A stretch of 64,000 nucleotides of DNA from Histomonas meleagridis (Eukaryota > Parabasalia > Tritrichomonadida > Dientamoebidae). The notes under the pieces are model-generated. The model saw nothing but the letters and a program-made list of their open reading frames with translations. It did no database searches and was not told where the DNA came from. The stretch is taken from NCBI GenBank assembly GCA_020186115.1, contig WSYJ01000060.1, forward strand, positions 310,001 through 374,000, in the 5' to 3' direction. The translations under genes and the position numbers were made by a program. This document shows, one piece after another, positions 1-9,371 of the stretch (positions are counted from its first letter, which is position 1; each line of letters begins with the position of its first letter).

Positions 1-3000
1 AGTCAATTTAATTACAGATAAATGCAAAGATATGTCACCTATTCTTTTTGCACAATACATTGACATGAATGGCTCAGTAATGGTAACCAAACTTCTTAAG
101 AACTTTGATGTTTTTGATATTCTTCTAAACGCGTGGATTATGCCATCAGCGAAATTACTTGATCATGAAGTCTTACTTCAATGTATTCAAGAAGTGTTTT
201 ATTTTCTTGGGTCATTTCTTCGACTTTTTCAGAAGTCTCTATCGGCAACCGTCACAAATAAACGTATTCTCCCACTTTTATCAAAAGTAGTTGAATATAT
301 ACCAGAAAATTATAAAGTAATCTCTGATGTATTTGATCCATTTTCAAATCCACATCTTACTAGTGGGGAATATTTTCCCGTATTAATAACATTTGCTTCA
401 TATGCCTCAAATACATATGAATCATCATCACGAATTTATGAATATCTTTCAACACATCCTGATTCATTTACCAAATTCTTTTCATTACTTAATGAAAGTC
501 ATTCGCAAATTATTTCCACTAATATTCCATCGACTGCAACTGATCCAATTCGTTTAACAAAGAATTTTTGCAAACATTTACCATATAAAAGTTTACAACA
601 ATTTATATTAAGTTTTAAGCGAAGTAATGATGAAGATCCTATTAATTCATTTTCTTCATTTTTATTTGATTTCTTACCAGCTAAACAACATAATCTTGGT
701 GGATATGCATCCAAATGTTTATATTATATTACTACATATTATCCACAACAAATGTCAACATTTTTTTCTGATCAAAGTAATTTCTCTAAGTTTTCTAACT
801 ATATGAATAATGATAATATAATAGCTTCATCATTATCTAAGATCGCTCGAGTATTTTTATCATTTTATTTCTCATATAATTCAACGTTTATAAAGATTCC
901 ATCATTTGTAAGTTTTATAGCACAAGATTATTTCATTGACGCTATATATGCACGTTATTCAAGGAGGTCATATCGTTGGAAATTATTATCACAACTTATA
1001 GAAACTTCATATGATTATTGTTATTGTGATAATACATTTTGTTCCATTATTCAAAACAATCAAAGTTTCGTAAGGAATCTTTCATCAATAATTCAACATA
1101 CTTCAACGATATTAAATATCTCTACAAAAGATATTGCTGAATCTGAAGAAATTAGAATTGATGGTGATAATCTTAATTATGTTATCCAATTTGATTGTAC
1201 TGCATTATCATTTATGCTTCATTTAATTACATATAATTTATTATATGAAAAAGAATTGTCTTATTTTTCAAAGTCATTTTTCCAAGATAATAATGAAGCT
1301 TCATCACTCTTCTCAACATTTGTATCATTCTTAGAAGTAAGTCATCCACTTGCATCAAATTTACGTATTTATTCTGTTAAAATGCTCGATGCTTTATGTA
1401 GGATTGCGAATCAACTTAATGATATAAGTGTCGATGCATTTTATCCTCATAAAAGACAAGCAGTATTAATTGAATCCATAAAAACTAATTTATTTAAAGG
1501 TGATATAGATCAAACTATTAATGAACTTAATTTCATAGCTAATACACTTTCAACACAATTAACATTTGCTTATTCTTTTGTTAGACAAATTGGTTCATCA
1601 TTTTTATCAATAGCTACTAAAAAACTTGTTGATATATCAAATGAAAGTCCTGAATTACTTCGATCTATTTCATATTTATTACTTCAAATGTTTTCACAAT
1701 TAAATCATAAATCTCAATCAATACAAAAGATATTATCGAATACTAATTTTTGGAGTTCAATTTCAACTATTTTAGAAAAAGATACAAATAATTATAATAC
1801 AATTGCATCTAAAGCTTATTTCATTCAATGTTTTATCTTATTTAAAGAAGAAATTTCCGAGAAAACAGTTAATAATTTATTCCATCAATTTAATGAATAT
1901 ATGCCTAAGCCAACTGAACCAATTAAAGTCGGTTTTGAAATTGATATGAACAAATTTATAAAAATCGACTTCAATAATGAATATGGAGAAGATTTTTATA
2001 TTGATTGTGATTTAGTTCAACGTTATTCACCTGAAGATCAAAACTTAATTGAGAAAGTAAAGAAGATGAACATTGATTTATCTATAATTGATTCATGTAC
2101 ACAACTTTTATCATCATTAGTCTTATTAATCAAATCTAATCCTGATAAAATATCATATATACCATCAATTGAAGAATCACTTGCATATATATTACCAGTA
2201 TTAGTTAATGATTTAGTACCTGATTCTACGTCTAAAGTTGCATTTGAATTAATCGAGTTATCCATATCTAAAAAAGCTTCAACTATACAATTATCACGTT
2301 CTGTTCTTAAAGATATTCAATCATTTATTACAAAAAGACCTTTAGATTATAGTCTTTATGTCCTTAGTAAAATGTTTTCATTATTTGATTATCAAGACAA
2401 TAGTTTAGATGAAAAGTTTTGTTATATATTAGAATCGTCATTAAATATTTCATTAAATCAAAAGTCAAGAAACGCTTTAATGTTAGCATCTGAAATCGCA
2501 TTTAAACTTAATAATAGTGAAAACTGGATAAAGAATTCATCGAATACAATAAATGCTTTTGTTAAATTATTCCCTACTGAATTAGGGAATGATGTATTAC
2601 AATTCTTAACAATTGTTTGTTGGAATTCATCGAATTCTTATTATCTTGAAAACATTGGATTCTTTGATATGTTTCGTACATTACCATGTGATGATAATTA
2701 TAATTCTGAGTTATGGTCAACGATTTTTGTATTTATGAGTTCTTTACCCGTTACGTCACATGTTCCATTTGATTTCATTGCGACTCATTTCCAACAAATT
2801 TCATTATTCTTAAGTGATGAAACACCTTTAGATGTAATTGATAAAATGCAACGTTATAAAGTCCAATGGCGAATTACACAATTACTTGTTCGAATTGCAC
2901 CAAATATTGAACAATTTTCGATGCAAGATCCAGCAATATTTAATGCAATTATTGAACATGTTAAAATTAAAATAAGAAATTGTTTGTTGTTCTTAAAGGA

Positions 3001-3478
3001 ATCTCATTTATCTTTAAGGAAAATTAATATGATCAATCTAAAACATAATGAGAAATCATTAAATTTGTTCATTTTACATAATTGTTTGGAATTCGAAAAT
3101 AAATTATTCAATTTCGTCGAAGTTAATAATGATTTCCCAGCACTCGAAATTATGGAAAAAATTGCTGATACTTTACAATCAATGTTAAACGTGGAATCAA
3201 AAGAAGTTTCTTATATAATAATACAAACTTTTGAATTCGCTTTAAGAATTTATATCGAAACGTTGTTGAAAAATATTAAAGAAGAAAATGTTACAAGAGA
3301 ACAACTAAGAAAAGGTAAAGACGCATTTTCATCTTCAATTTGTAATGTGCTGAAGCAAATTAAGAAGTTGGAATTGAAGGAATTGTTCGAGAAAAGAAAA
3401 TTCGGTTATGGAATCGAAAGATGTGAAAAGTTCTTGGAAACAATGAACCAATTCCTGCAAAGACTATTCGATAGCTAA
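1..3478 (+). CDS. large alpha-helical solenoid protein, 5' end outside window
   Basis: The frame is open from base 2 through the first internal ATG at 32, so the start lies upstream and this is a partial gene. At least 1,150 residues are visible, ending in TAA at 3476-3478. The sequence is a run of amphipathic leucine- and serine-rich helices with no catalytic motif, signal peptide or membrane segment. The last 150 residues become lysine/glutamate-rich. This looks like a HEAT/ARM-type scaffold. Very large solenoids such as Nup188/Nup205 or a HECT-ligase N-terminus have this texture, but no diagnostic motif supports either. Codon use is strongly A/T-ending like its neighbours. Gene reality is near certain; function is unknown. 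Confidence 0.8.
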   Translation, partial: VNLITDKCKDMSPILFAQYIDMNGSVMVTKLLKNFDVFDILLNAWIMPSAKLLDHEVLLQCIQEVFYFLGSFLRLFQKSLSATVTNKRILPLLSKVVEYIPENYKVISDVFDPFSNPHLTSGEYFPVLITFASYASNTYESSSRIYEYLSTHPDSFTKFFSLLNESHSQIISTNIPSTATDPIRLTKNFCKHLPYKSLQQFILSFKRSNDEDPINSFSSFLFDFLPAKQHNLGGYASKCLYYITTYYPQQMSTFFSDQSNFSKFSNYMNNDNIIASSLSKIARVFLSFYFSYNSTFIKIPSFVSFIAQDYFIDAIYARYSRRSYRWKLLSQLIETSYDYCYCDNTFCSIIQNNQSFVRNLSSIIQHTSTILNISTKDIAESEEIRIDGDNLNYVIQFDCTALSFMLHLITYNLLYEKELSYFSKSFFQDNNEASSLFSTFVSFLEVSHPLASNLRIYSVKMLDALCRIANQLNDISVDAFYPHKRQAVLIESIKTNLFKGDIDQTINELNFIANTLSTQLTFAYSFVRQIGSSFLSIATKKLVDISNESPELLRSISYLLLQMFSQLNHKSQSIQKILSNTNFWSSISTILEKDTNNYNTIASKAYFIQCFILFKEEISEKTVNNLFHQFNEYMPKPTEPIKVGFEIDMNKFIKIDFNNEYGEDFYIDCDLVQRYSPEDQNLIEKVKKMNIDLSIIDSCTQLLSSLVLLIKSNPDKISYIPSIEESLAYILPVLVNDLVPDSTSKVAFELIELSISKKASTIQLSRSVLKDIQSFITKRPLDYSLYVLSKMFSLFDYQDNSLDEKFCYILESSLNISLNQKSRNALMLASEIAFKLNNSENWIKNSSNTINAFVKLFPTELGNDVLQFLTIVCWNSSNSYYLENIGFFDMFRTLPCDDNYNSELWSTIFVFMSSLPVTSHVPFDFIATHFQQISLFLSDETPLDVIDKMQRYKVQWRITQLLVRIAPNIEQFSMQDPAIFNAIIEHVKIKIRNCLLFLKESHLSLRKINMINLKHNEKSLNLFILHNCLEFENKLFNFVEVNNDFPALEIMEKIADTLQSMLNVESKEVSYIIIQTFEFALRIYIETLLKNIKEENVTREQLRKGKDAFSSSICNVLKQIKKLELKELFEKRKFGYGIERCEKFLETMNQFLQRLFDS

Positions 3479-4152
3479 ATAATATAATAATAAAAATTAA
3501 ATAATAACATAAGTTTTTAATTACTTAAAATCATTAAATTCGATATATAAACTATTAAATATTTGTAATCCAATAAAATGAATCAAGATCTAATAAATAT
3601 TATATACATGCAATATTTCATTAAAGTATATAATTGTATATGTTTATGATATATATGATTTTAAAATCATTCATAAAATGTTGATTAAATAGTTGGATTA
3701 ACAGCATTGTCAATAATTTTTGAAGTTTTTCGACAGCATTATTTAGAGTTATTTTCATAATTTCATATGGATTTTGTCCTTTTTTACTTTATTTTTTAGA
3801 AAGTTATTCATGACTTTCACAAACATTTTTTATTAATTTATATCGTAGAGAATATAGCTTCATGTTTTCTTTTACTGTTTTATAATGTGCAAAGTATACA
3901 AAGAAATAATTTTATGAGTAACACTTGAATCAATTAAATTGTCTTCAATCATTTCTCATACATACAATCGAATAACAAAAAATCAATAAATGTATTAATG
4001 TTAGTAATAATCATTCTTATGCGAATTAAATGCGAAAAAAAATTTATTATAGATGAATTTCAACATGACGATGGTATTTTTCTGTGGAAAACAGTTGCCT
4101 GAGAAAACGACACTTTTGAACTATAAACAAACTTAGTCAAAAAAGTCAAAGG
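3479..4152. other. AT-rich intergenic region containing an ankyrin/DUF3447 relic
   Basis: Spacer between the solenoid gene and MON1. On the minus strand it holds a degraded piece of the DUF3447 ankyrin family, listed separately. The last 60 bases carry the MON1 promoter, but no clean TCAYTW initiator is visible. Confidence 0.6.
3685..3965 (-). pseudogene. degraded fragment of a DUF3447-type ankyrin protein
   Basis: Reading the minus strand with frameshifts gives short peptides that resemble the N-terminal module of the two larger ankyrin genes in this window. The clearest is NPYEIMKITLNNAVEKLQ, which parallels NPNEIATIIRNDDIEKLQ at 55005-56237 and the equivalent stretch at 26929-28107. Upstream pieces are separated by stops and frame changes, so this is a dead copy. 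The assignment rests on about 20 aligned residues and is tentative. Confidence 0.5.
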
Positions 4153-5418
4153 ATGGAAGCAGAAAAGCAACAAAGCATCCTTCCTTCCAAGGTCTTTCCA
4201 TCAACTGATGAATTAAAAGAAATAAGGTGCTTCAGTGAAAATCCACGTGATATTTCGTGGACAAATCATAAAAAACATTTTTTCATTTTAACAGATGCGT
4301 CACGACCAGTTTATTGTCGATATGGAAATGAAGTCAACATAACTCCACTTGTTTGTACAATAGTTGCTTTTGTTGGTCAACTCACTCGTGATGGAGGACA
4401 AAAAATTCAAAAGATTGTTGCAGGAGATAGAATGTTTATATTTTATCTTCCACTTCCTTTCATATTTGCGTGTGTATCCTCAGTTCAACTTCCCGATTCA
4501 CTTATTATTAAAGAACTTCAAGTTCTAGAACTAGAAATATTTTCAATCTTAACTCCAGAAATTTCAACACGTCTTAAGCGTCGTCCTAATTTTGACATCA
4601 AACGTCAAACCCAGAATTCCGAGCGTTTTTTCACATCTGCATTATATGCGATGGATAATTTTTTCACTTTTATTTTTCATGATTGTATTCCAATGGCACC
4701 CATATCTAACAAACGGAAGTCCTTCTCCAAGATAGTTAAATCCAAGCGCCCTAACTGTGTCTCGGCTGCCGTCATCTTCTATCAAGGTGATGTTTTCTTC
4801 ACCATTGAAACCGCCGCGTTTCACCTCACAACCGATGACATCAGAATTCTGTCGACGAACGTTTATCCGCCAGCGTCCTATGAGAACTGCTGGACGCCAA
4901 TATGGCTTCCATCACATACGCAAATGTTCCATATCCTTACGTATGGTGTGAATGAGTATTCCCTCCAAATTATCCTTATTTCCGAAGATATTGAAGCACA
5001 ATATGAATGCATTCAAATGGCCGAAGGAATTACTTCGGAATTTATAAAACAAAAGCTGAAGTTAAACCCAATTCCACCTTTTAAAGATGAAACAGTGTTA
5101 AGTTGGGCCGTAGCTAGCATGCACTTAAAACAAGTTTGTTCTCCATTTATGCAAATTTCAGAACTCTCCGAAGCAATTTATAAAAACTACGCTTGGACAT
5201 ATGAATATTTGAAGGGTGTTGGAATTAATGGAGAGTTTTATCTCGCAAATGAGGAAATAACTGTGTTCGGTGTACATAGTAACGAAGAAACGATAATTGC
5301 GGCCGCACCACCAGGAACAACAGCAGCAAAAGCTCAGGAATTAATCAAAATGTTGAGGGATTATGTGGAGGAAAATAGAGGAACAATGTTCGATTTGAAC
5401 CCCCTCAAATGGGATTAG
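4153..5418 (+). CDS. MON1: vacuolar fusion protein MON1 homologue
   Basis: This 421-residue protein carries the MON1 hallmarks in order. A first longin segment begins with KHFFILTDASRPVYCRYG (residues about 40-57), followed by QKIVAGDRMFIFYL and RRPNFDIKRQ (about 145-154). A second and third longin-like region follow, and the C-terminus ends NRGTMFDLNPLKW. In other eukaryotes MON1 pairs with CCZ1 as the guanine-nucleotide exchange factor for Rab7 on late endosomes and vacuoles; CCZ1 is not in this window. The length fits a compact family member lacking the long acidic N-terminus. The start is the first ATG, a few bases after an AAAGTCAAAGG stretch. The centre (about 4690-4960) is noticeably richer in G+C than the flanks. 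Confidence 0.88.
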   Translation: MEAEKQQSILPSKVFPSTDELKEIRCFSENPRDISWTNHKKHFFILTDASRPVYCRYGNEVNITPLVCTIVAFVGQLTRDGGQKIQKIVAGDRMFIFYLPLPFIFACVSSVQLPDSLIIKELQVLELEIFSILTPEISTRLKRRPNFDIKRQTQNSERFFTSALYAMDNFFTFIFHDCIPMAPISNKRKSFSKIVKSKRPNCVSAAVIFYQGDVFFTIETAAFHLTTDDIRILSTNVYPPASYENCWTPIWLPSHTQMFHILTYGVNEYSLQIILISEDIEAQYECIQMAEGITSEFIKQKLKLNPIPPFKDETVLSWAVASMHLKQVCSPFMQISELSEAIYKNYAWTYEYLKGVGINGEFYLANEEITVFGVHSNEETIIAAAPPGTTAAKAQELIKMLRDYVEENRGTMFDLNPLKWD

Positions 5419-5996
5419 AAATGTTAAAATGATTTTGTAATTGCTTTTTAAATGTTTATGAAATGTCTGGAATCAAATTAATGAAATGAAATAACTGATA
5501 TTGCTGTGATCTAAAAATAAGTTATTTCGAAGGCTTTTCTCAAAACATTATATCATTCATCAAAAAAGTGATTTACAATATAAAAGTTATAATAAAAAAA
5601 TACAAAGCGATAAAAAACAACTTCAAGAAACAAATGCAAATTCAATTTCCTTTTATCAAATTTATTGTGAATACGCAAGATATTAAATATCGTGAAAATG
5701 ACTTTTTCACAGATAAAATGTAATGGAGCATTTCCATTTTTATTCAATTCTATGGCACAATATAATTTTTTATCCATCCTTTACCCAAAATAAGGTATAT
5801 CTTTGTGATCTAAACTATAATTACCTATTTATTTTTGAATATTGGGTAACTAAAAAAAATCGGCAGTATCGGTTTCACTTTTTGAACGTGATTCTATCAA
5901 AACCGATCGAAAAGTGCTACTAATTTTTACAACCAGTTTAATATTTTTTTAAAAGACTTTAATTTGCTTATTGTTATATTTTTATGCAAATACGTT
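5419..5996. other. AT-rich intergenic region between convergent genes
   Basis: The 3' ends of MON1 and of the small ankyrin gene face each other here. The only coding-like signal is a possible ankyrin remnant at 5553-5777 (listed separately). No RNA gene or repeat was seen. Confidence 0.5.
5553..5777 (-). pseudogene. possible ankyrin-repeat remnant (74 codons)
   Basis: The ORF has an ATG start. Its first 25 residues include NKNGNAPLHFICEK, matching the core of an ankyrin repeat (xGxTPLHxAC). The remainder is a low-complexity F/L/N/K string typical of translated AT-rich spacer. It sits just downstream of, and on the same strand as, a true ankyrin gene, so a truncated duplicate is plausible. 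It could be a chance ORF. Confidence 0.35.
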
Positions 5997-6656
5997 TCAT
6001 TTTTTCTTTCGAGAAAAAAGACTAAATTTAGATTTCTTCTTCGGTTTCGTTGGTTCCTTATTGTCACGTGGGACTTTTGTATTAAGGAATACAACAGTTT
6101 TTTCATTACCATTTGTAGACGCAATGGAAATAGGAGTTCTTCCATTTGCGTCTTTTGCATGTATATCAGCACCACAATCTTCAACAAGATATCGAACTAC
6201 ATTGGTATTCCAACAGCAACACGCATTATGGAGAGGGGTACGGGAATCGGCGCCTAAAATTTCAATGTCAACATGTCTTTCTTCAATAAGATACTGAATA
6301 ATTTCCATTTTGCCTTCCTTACATGCAATGTTTAACGGAGTATCACCTGCGTTATTCGGTAATGTTGGTTCAATTTCCTGCTGTTCGACAAGATATTTCA
6401 TTACATTAATAGAATTATTCCGAGCAGCAACATGTAAAAGTGAATCTCCTTTGGAAATATGATTCATTGGGTATGGCTTCGAGGATGTAATACGGGAATT
6501 TATTCCTTCATCTTCAATATAATATGTAAGTAATTTAAGATCATCTTTTGCAGCTGCATTGAAAACATCACGTTCAGGTTCGGTAGATCTATACGGTGGC
6601 AAAGTTGCTGGTGGTGGAGGAGGGGGCGTCGGAACAGAGGGATCGCTTGGCTGCAT
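5997..6656 (-). CDS. small ankyrin-repeat protein with proline-rich head and basic tail
   Basis: 219 residues. The first 25 are proline-rich with a run of six prolines. Residues about 30-200 form four to five ankyrin repeats: GDSLLHVAARNNSINVMKYL, GDTPLNIACKEGKMEIIQYL, SRTPLHNACCCWNTNVVRYL and GRTPISIASTNGNEKTVVFL. The C-terminus is strongly basic (PTKPKKKSKFSLFSRKKK), which could be a nuclear-localisation or membrane-contact segment. It lacks the DUF3447-type N-terminus of the larger ankyrin genes here and its repeats are uninterrupted. Ankyrin repeats mediate protein-protein contacts; the partner cannot be inferred. The start is the only upstream ATG, at 6656. Confidence 0.85.
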   Translation of the reverse strand: MQPSDPSVPTPPPPPPATLPPYRSTEPERDVFNAAAKDDLKLLTYYIEDEGINSRITSSKPYPMNHISKGDSLLHVAARNNSINVMKYLVEQQEIEPTLPNNAGDTPLNIACKEGKMEIIQYLIEERHVDIEILGADSRTPLHNACCCWNTNVVRYLVEDCGADIHAKDANGRTPISIASTNGNEKTVVFLNTKVPRDNKEPTKPKKKSKFSLFSRKKK

Positions 6657-7764
6657 TTGGCGGTGAAAATTTGTATATCAATTTTGAATGTGCGATAGAA
6701 TTTCAAGTCGCTCAATTTGGCGGTTATGGAACCACATCTGATAATTGAGGAGACTGTCAAAAATTGAATTTGGCACTTGCTTCAAACGCCAATTTCAAAC
6801 AAGCAATAATTGGCTTTTGATCATTCATTGGAAACATGAAGCCTAGAGGTTGTTCAAGATTTGTAAAATATATCAAAAAATGAGTCAAAAAATTATTGAA
6901 TCTTTTTATTAAGCTCTATTGAATAATTTAAGAGCTGCAGTCAAAATGCATATTTGAAGGATTTTTAATGAAGTTTATTTTAATAATTTGAAATTTGTTT
7001 CGATGATTTCGTTTTTGTTTTCTTGTTTTATTGTCATAAATTTTTTTTTAATGATTTAGAACAGAACTTCAATTAAAAATGATATCAAAATTACTTTTAA
7101 ATCAAAAAGGAATTAATGTTAATTCAACTTATATATTCATTTATATGATTCGAAGTTTATTTAAATATTAAAATTTTGGTTTAACCAATTTAAATTTTGT
7201 TTTAATAATTTGAAATTTGTTTTGGTGATTTGATATTTGTTCAAATAATTTTATGTCGATTTTAGTAATTTATAATTTGCTGTAATAATTTGTACAAATA
7301 ATAAGTTTTAACTTTTTGAAATATATTTAAATAATTTTCACTTTGTTTTAATGATTTTTTGAAGTTATCCATTTTATTGATTTTATATATATTTTCATTA
7401 TTCGAAATTTGTTTTTATGTTTTATAATTTGTTTTAAGAATTTGACATTTGATTCGTTTTCATGATTTAAAGTTTCTTTAAATAATTTGATATTTTATAT
7501 TTTAAAATTGAAATATCAAAATTTCATTTGAATATTATATAAACAATTTCTCAATCAATTTGATTTAACAAATTCCACAAAAATCATTGAAACAGCACCA
7601 AAATATTCATTAAATACAGAACATATGTCTTATTAAAATGATATATATCTTTTCTATTGTTAAATGTATATATTAAATTCATTTTCGACAAATATAATGA
7701 ATGAATTAAACATTTCCATCAACACACATGCTTAAAATTAGAAGTTATACACAAAAAGAGTTAT
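6657..7764. other. 1.1-kb AT-rich intergenic region with degenerate 20-bp repeats
   Basis: No credible ORF or RNA gene was seen. The stretch from about 6970 to 7500 is built from diverged copies of a TTTTAATAATTTGAAATTTG-like word (see repeat feature). Confidence 0.6.
7200..7299. repeat. five in-register 20-bp degenerate tandem units
   Basis: Units start at 7200, 7220, 7240, 7260 and 7280 and share the pattern TTTTAATAATTTGAAATTTG with several substitutions each. Further out-of-register copies lie at about 6976, 7344 and 7390-7500. A 20-bp period is close to two helical turns. It is probably an old minisatellite; a promoter-architecture role is not supported by anything else. Confidence 0.55.
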
Positions 7765-9129
7765 TTAACTGATATCTAAGCTTACCATAATATGACTCAT
7801 AAAAACGGATATTTCGTCAGCGATTTCATTTCTTTCTTGTGTTGTTTCCTCAATACATTTTATGAAATTTGTTTGATTCAAACATTCCAAAACGAAATCA
7901 GTTTTCTCATATTTGACAGCACAATCTATACCACATGAAATACATTTTATAAAAAGCAAAACAAAGTCATTATTCAAATTCGGTATTATATCCAAAATTA
8001 CACTAATAATCATAGGATTACCCAAAATAAACTCAATTATATTTATATCATCGACATGTAAAAACTCCAACAAACAAAAAATAGTTTGAAGTTTAACAGA
8101 AAAAACAGAACTCTCTAAAATATTAACCAAAACATCAAATACATTTAAATCTAAAAAAATTTTAACAACTTCTTTCTTATCACTAATGAAATTTGATATA
8201 ACTTTTAGCGTTTGAATAATAATTTCATTGTTTGGAAACATTAAAAATTGTAAAAGAATCGGAAAATTGAAATTTTCTTGAAGAAAATGTATAAAAATTT
8301 CATCGCGTGATGTTAAAATTAATAAAATATTAAACATTTCGAATAACTTCGGGTTATCAGAATTAAATAAATTGTTGATTAAATTAACAAAAGAAGAATT
8401 AAAATGATTTCGAAAAAATTGATAATAATTGGCTAATGAGTGAAATAGAATTGTGGTAACAAGTGATGAAATTGTCGGATCTGAAGTAAATTGTAAGGAA
8501 CAAAGTATGGAAAATAATTGTGAAAAATCATTATCAGTAATTGAAAATGGATATTGAAGTAAACTGCAAAAAAATTGAAGAGAAAGCTGTGTCTTAGGAA
8601 AGTCTGTTGGAGAAAGAAAAGAAAAACAATATTTTTGAACATGTGTAAAGATGGTATGTGGATCTAAAGGTATATAATTCCGAAGAATAGTAAAAGCTGA
8701 TGAAACAACATTGAAATCACTTGAGTTTAAAAGTGAAATAAACATTTTAAATGATCCATTTGTAAATGAAATTGTGGAAAAATATCGAAAACGATTTTGA
8801 AGCTGAATGAATAGATTTAACAGTATGAAAAGCAATTCATCTGATGATTGATTTTCTAGTAATTCAAATAATGCTTGTGAATTTAAATCAAGAATTTCAT
8901 CCGAACAATTTACACAAGCACCAGACTCTAAAAGCTCGGTTAAGTCTTTAGCATCGCTTAAAATTTTTGGTAAATTATTTGAAAATATCAATTGTCTAAA
9001 ATTTTCTAAATAAATATCAATATCGATTTCTTCAAAGCTACTGCTTTCACTTTCAACGTGCATATCATTCAGCAGCTGTACCCTTGTTTTACCTTTGGGC
9101 AACAATGTTTTGCTCTTTGGGTTTTCCAA
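7765..9129 (-). CDS. armadillo/HEAT-like protein with apparent TTG start
   Basis: The open frame runs from a TTG at 9129 (454 codons); the first in-frame ATG is at 9063 (432 codons) and a TGA lies just upstream. The body is a helical solenoid of 40-residue leucine/isoleucine-rich repeats, typical of the armadillo-type fold and without recognisable catalytic residues. The 22 codons before the ATG encode a basic segment (SKTLLPKGKTRVQLLND), reminiscent of the basic heads of importin-alpha-like proteins, so they may be genuine. The promoter-like box at 9140-9159 is positioned as if initiation were at or near 9129. Either a non-AUG start, a lost start codon, or initiation at 9063 is possible. Confidence 0.75.
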   Translation of the reverse strand: MENPKSKTLLPKGKTRVQLLNDMHVESESSSFEEIDIDIYLENFRQLIFSNNLPKILSDAKDLTELLESGACVNCSDEILDLNSQALFELLENQSSDELLFILLNLFIQLQNRFRYFSTISFTNGSFKMFISLLNSSDFNVVSSAFTILRNYIPLDPHTIFTHVQKYCFSFLSPTDFPKTQLSLQFFCSLLQYPFSITDNDFSQLFSILCSLQFTSDPTISSLVTTILFHSLANYYQFFRNHFNSSFVNLINNLFNSDNPKLFEMFNILLILTSRDEIFIHFLQENFNFPILLQFLMFPNNEIIIQTLKVISNFISDKKEVVKIFLDLNVFDVLVNILESSVFSVKLQTIFCLLEFLHVDDINIIEFILGNPMIISVILDIIPNLNNDFVLLFIKCISCGIDCAVKYEKTDFVLECLNQTNFIKCIEETTQERNEIADEISVFMSHIMVSLDIS

Positions 9130-9139
9130 CTTGAAAATC

Positions 9140-9159
9140 CGTCACTTTTCATTTCACTT
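9140..9159 (-). promoter_or_regulatory. 20-bp upstream box shared with the FRAG1/DRAM gene
   Basis: Read on the plus strand as CGTCACTTTTCATTTCACTT. It is 19/20 identical to 53407-53426, which lies 9-10 bases upstream of the start of another minus-strand gene. An M3-like box (AACCGTTA on the minus strand, 9172-9179) lies just beyond. Confidence 0.45.
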
Positions 9160-9371
9160 GTGAACTGCGAATAACGGTTTTATTCACTTTTTGGCTCTAT
9201 TCGACGATCATTTCATATTCAAAAACAAAATTATTCAATTCAAAACGATCGTTTCGTTTAATGTTTGTGAAATTGGAAATTTGACTTTTATTAAATATTT
9301 TATGAAAAATGTTTTATAAGGTTCAAACAAATGATGTAATTTCATATTGTCAATTAGCGTACGCTTTTTTC

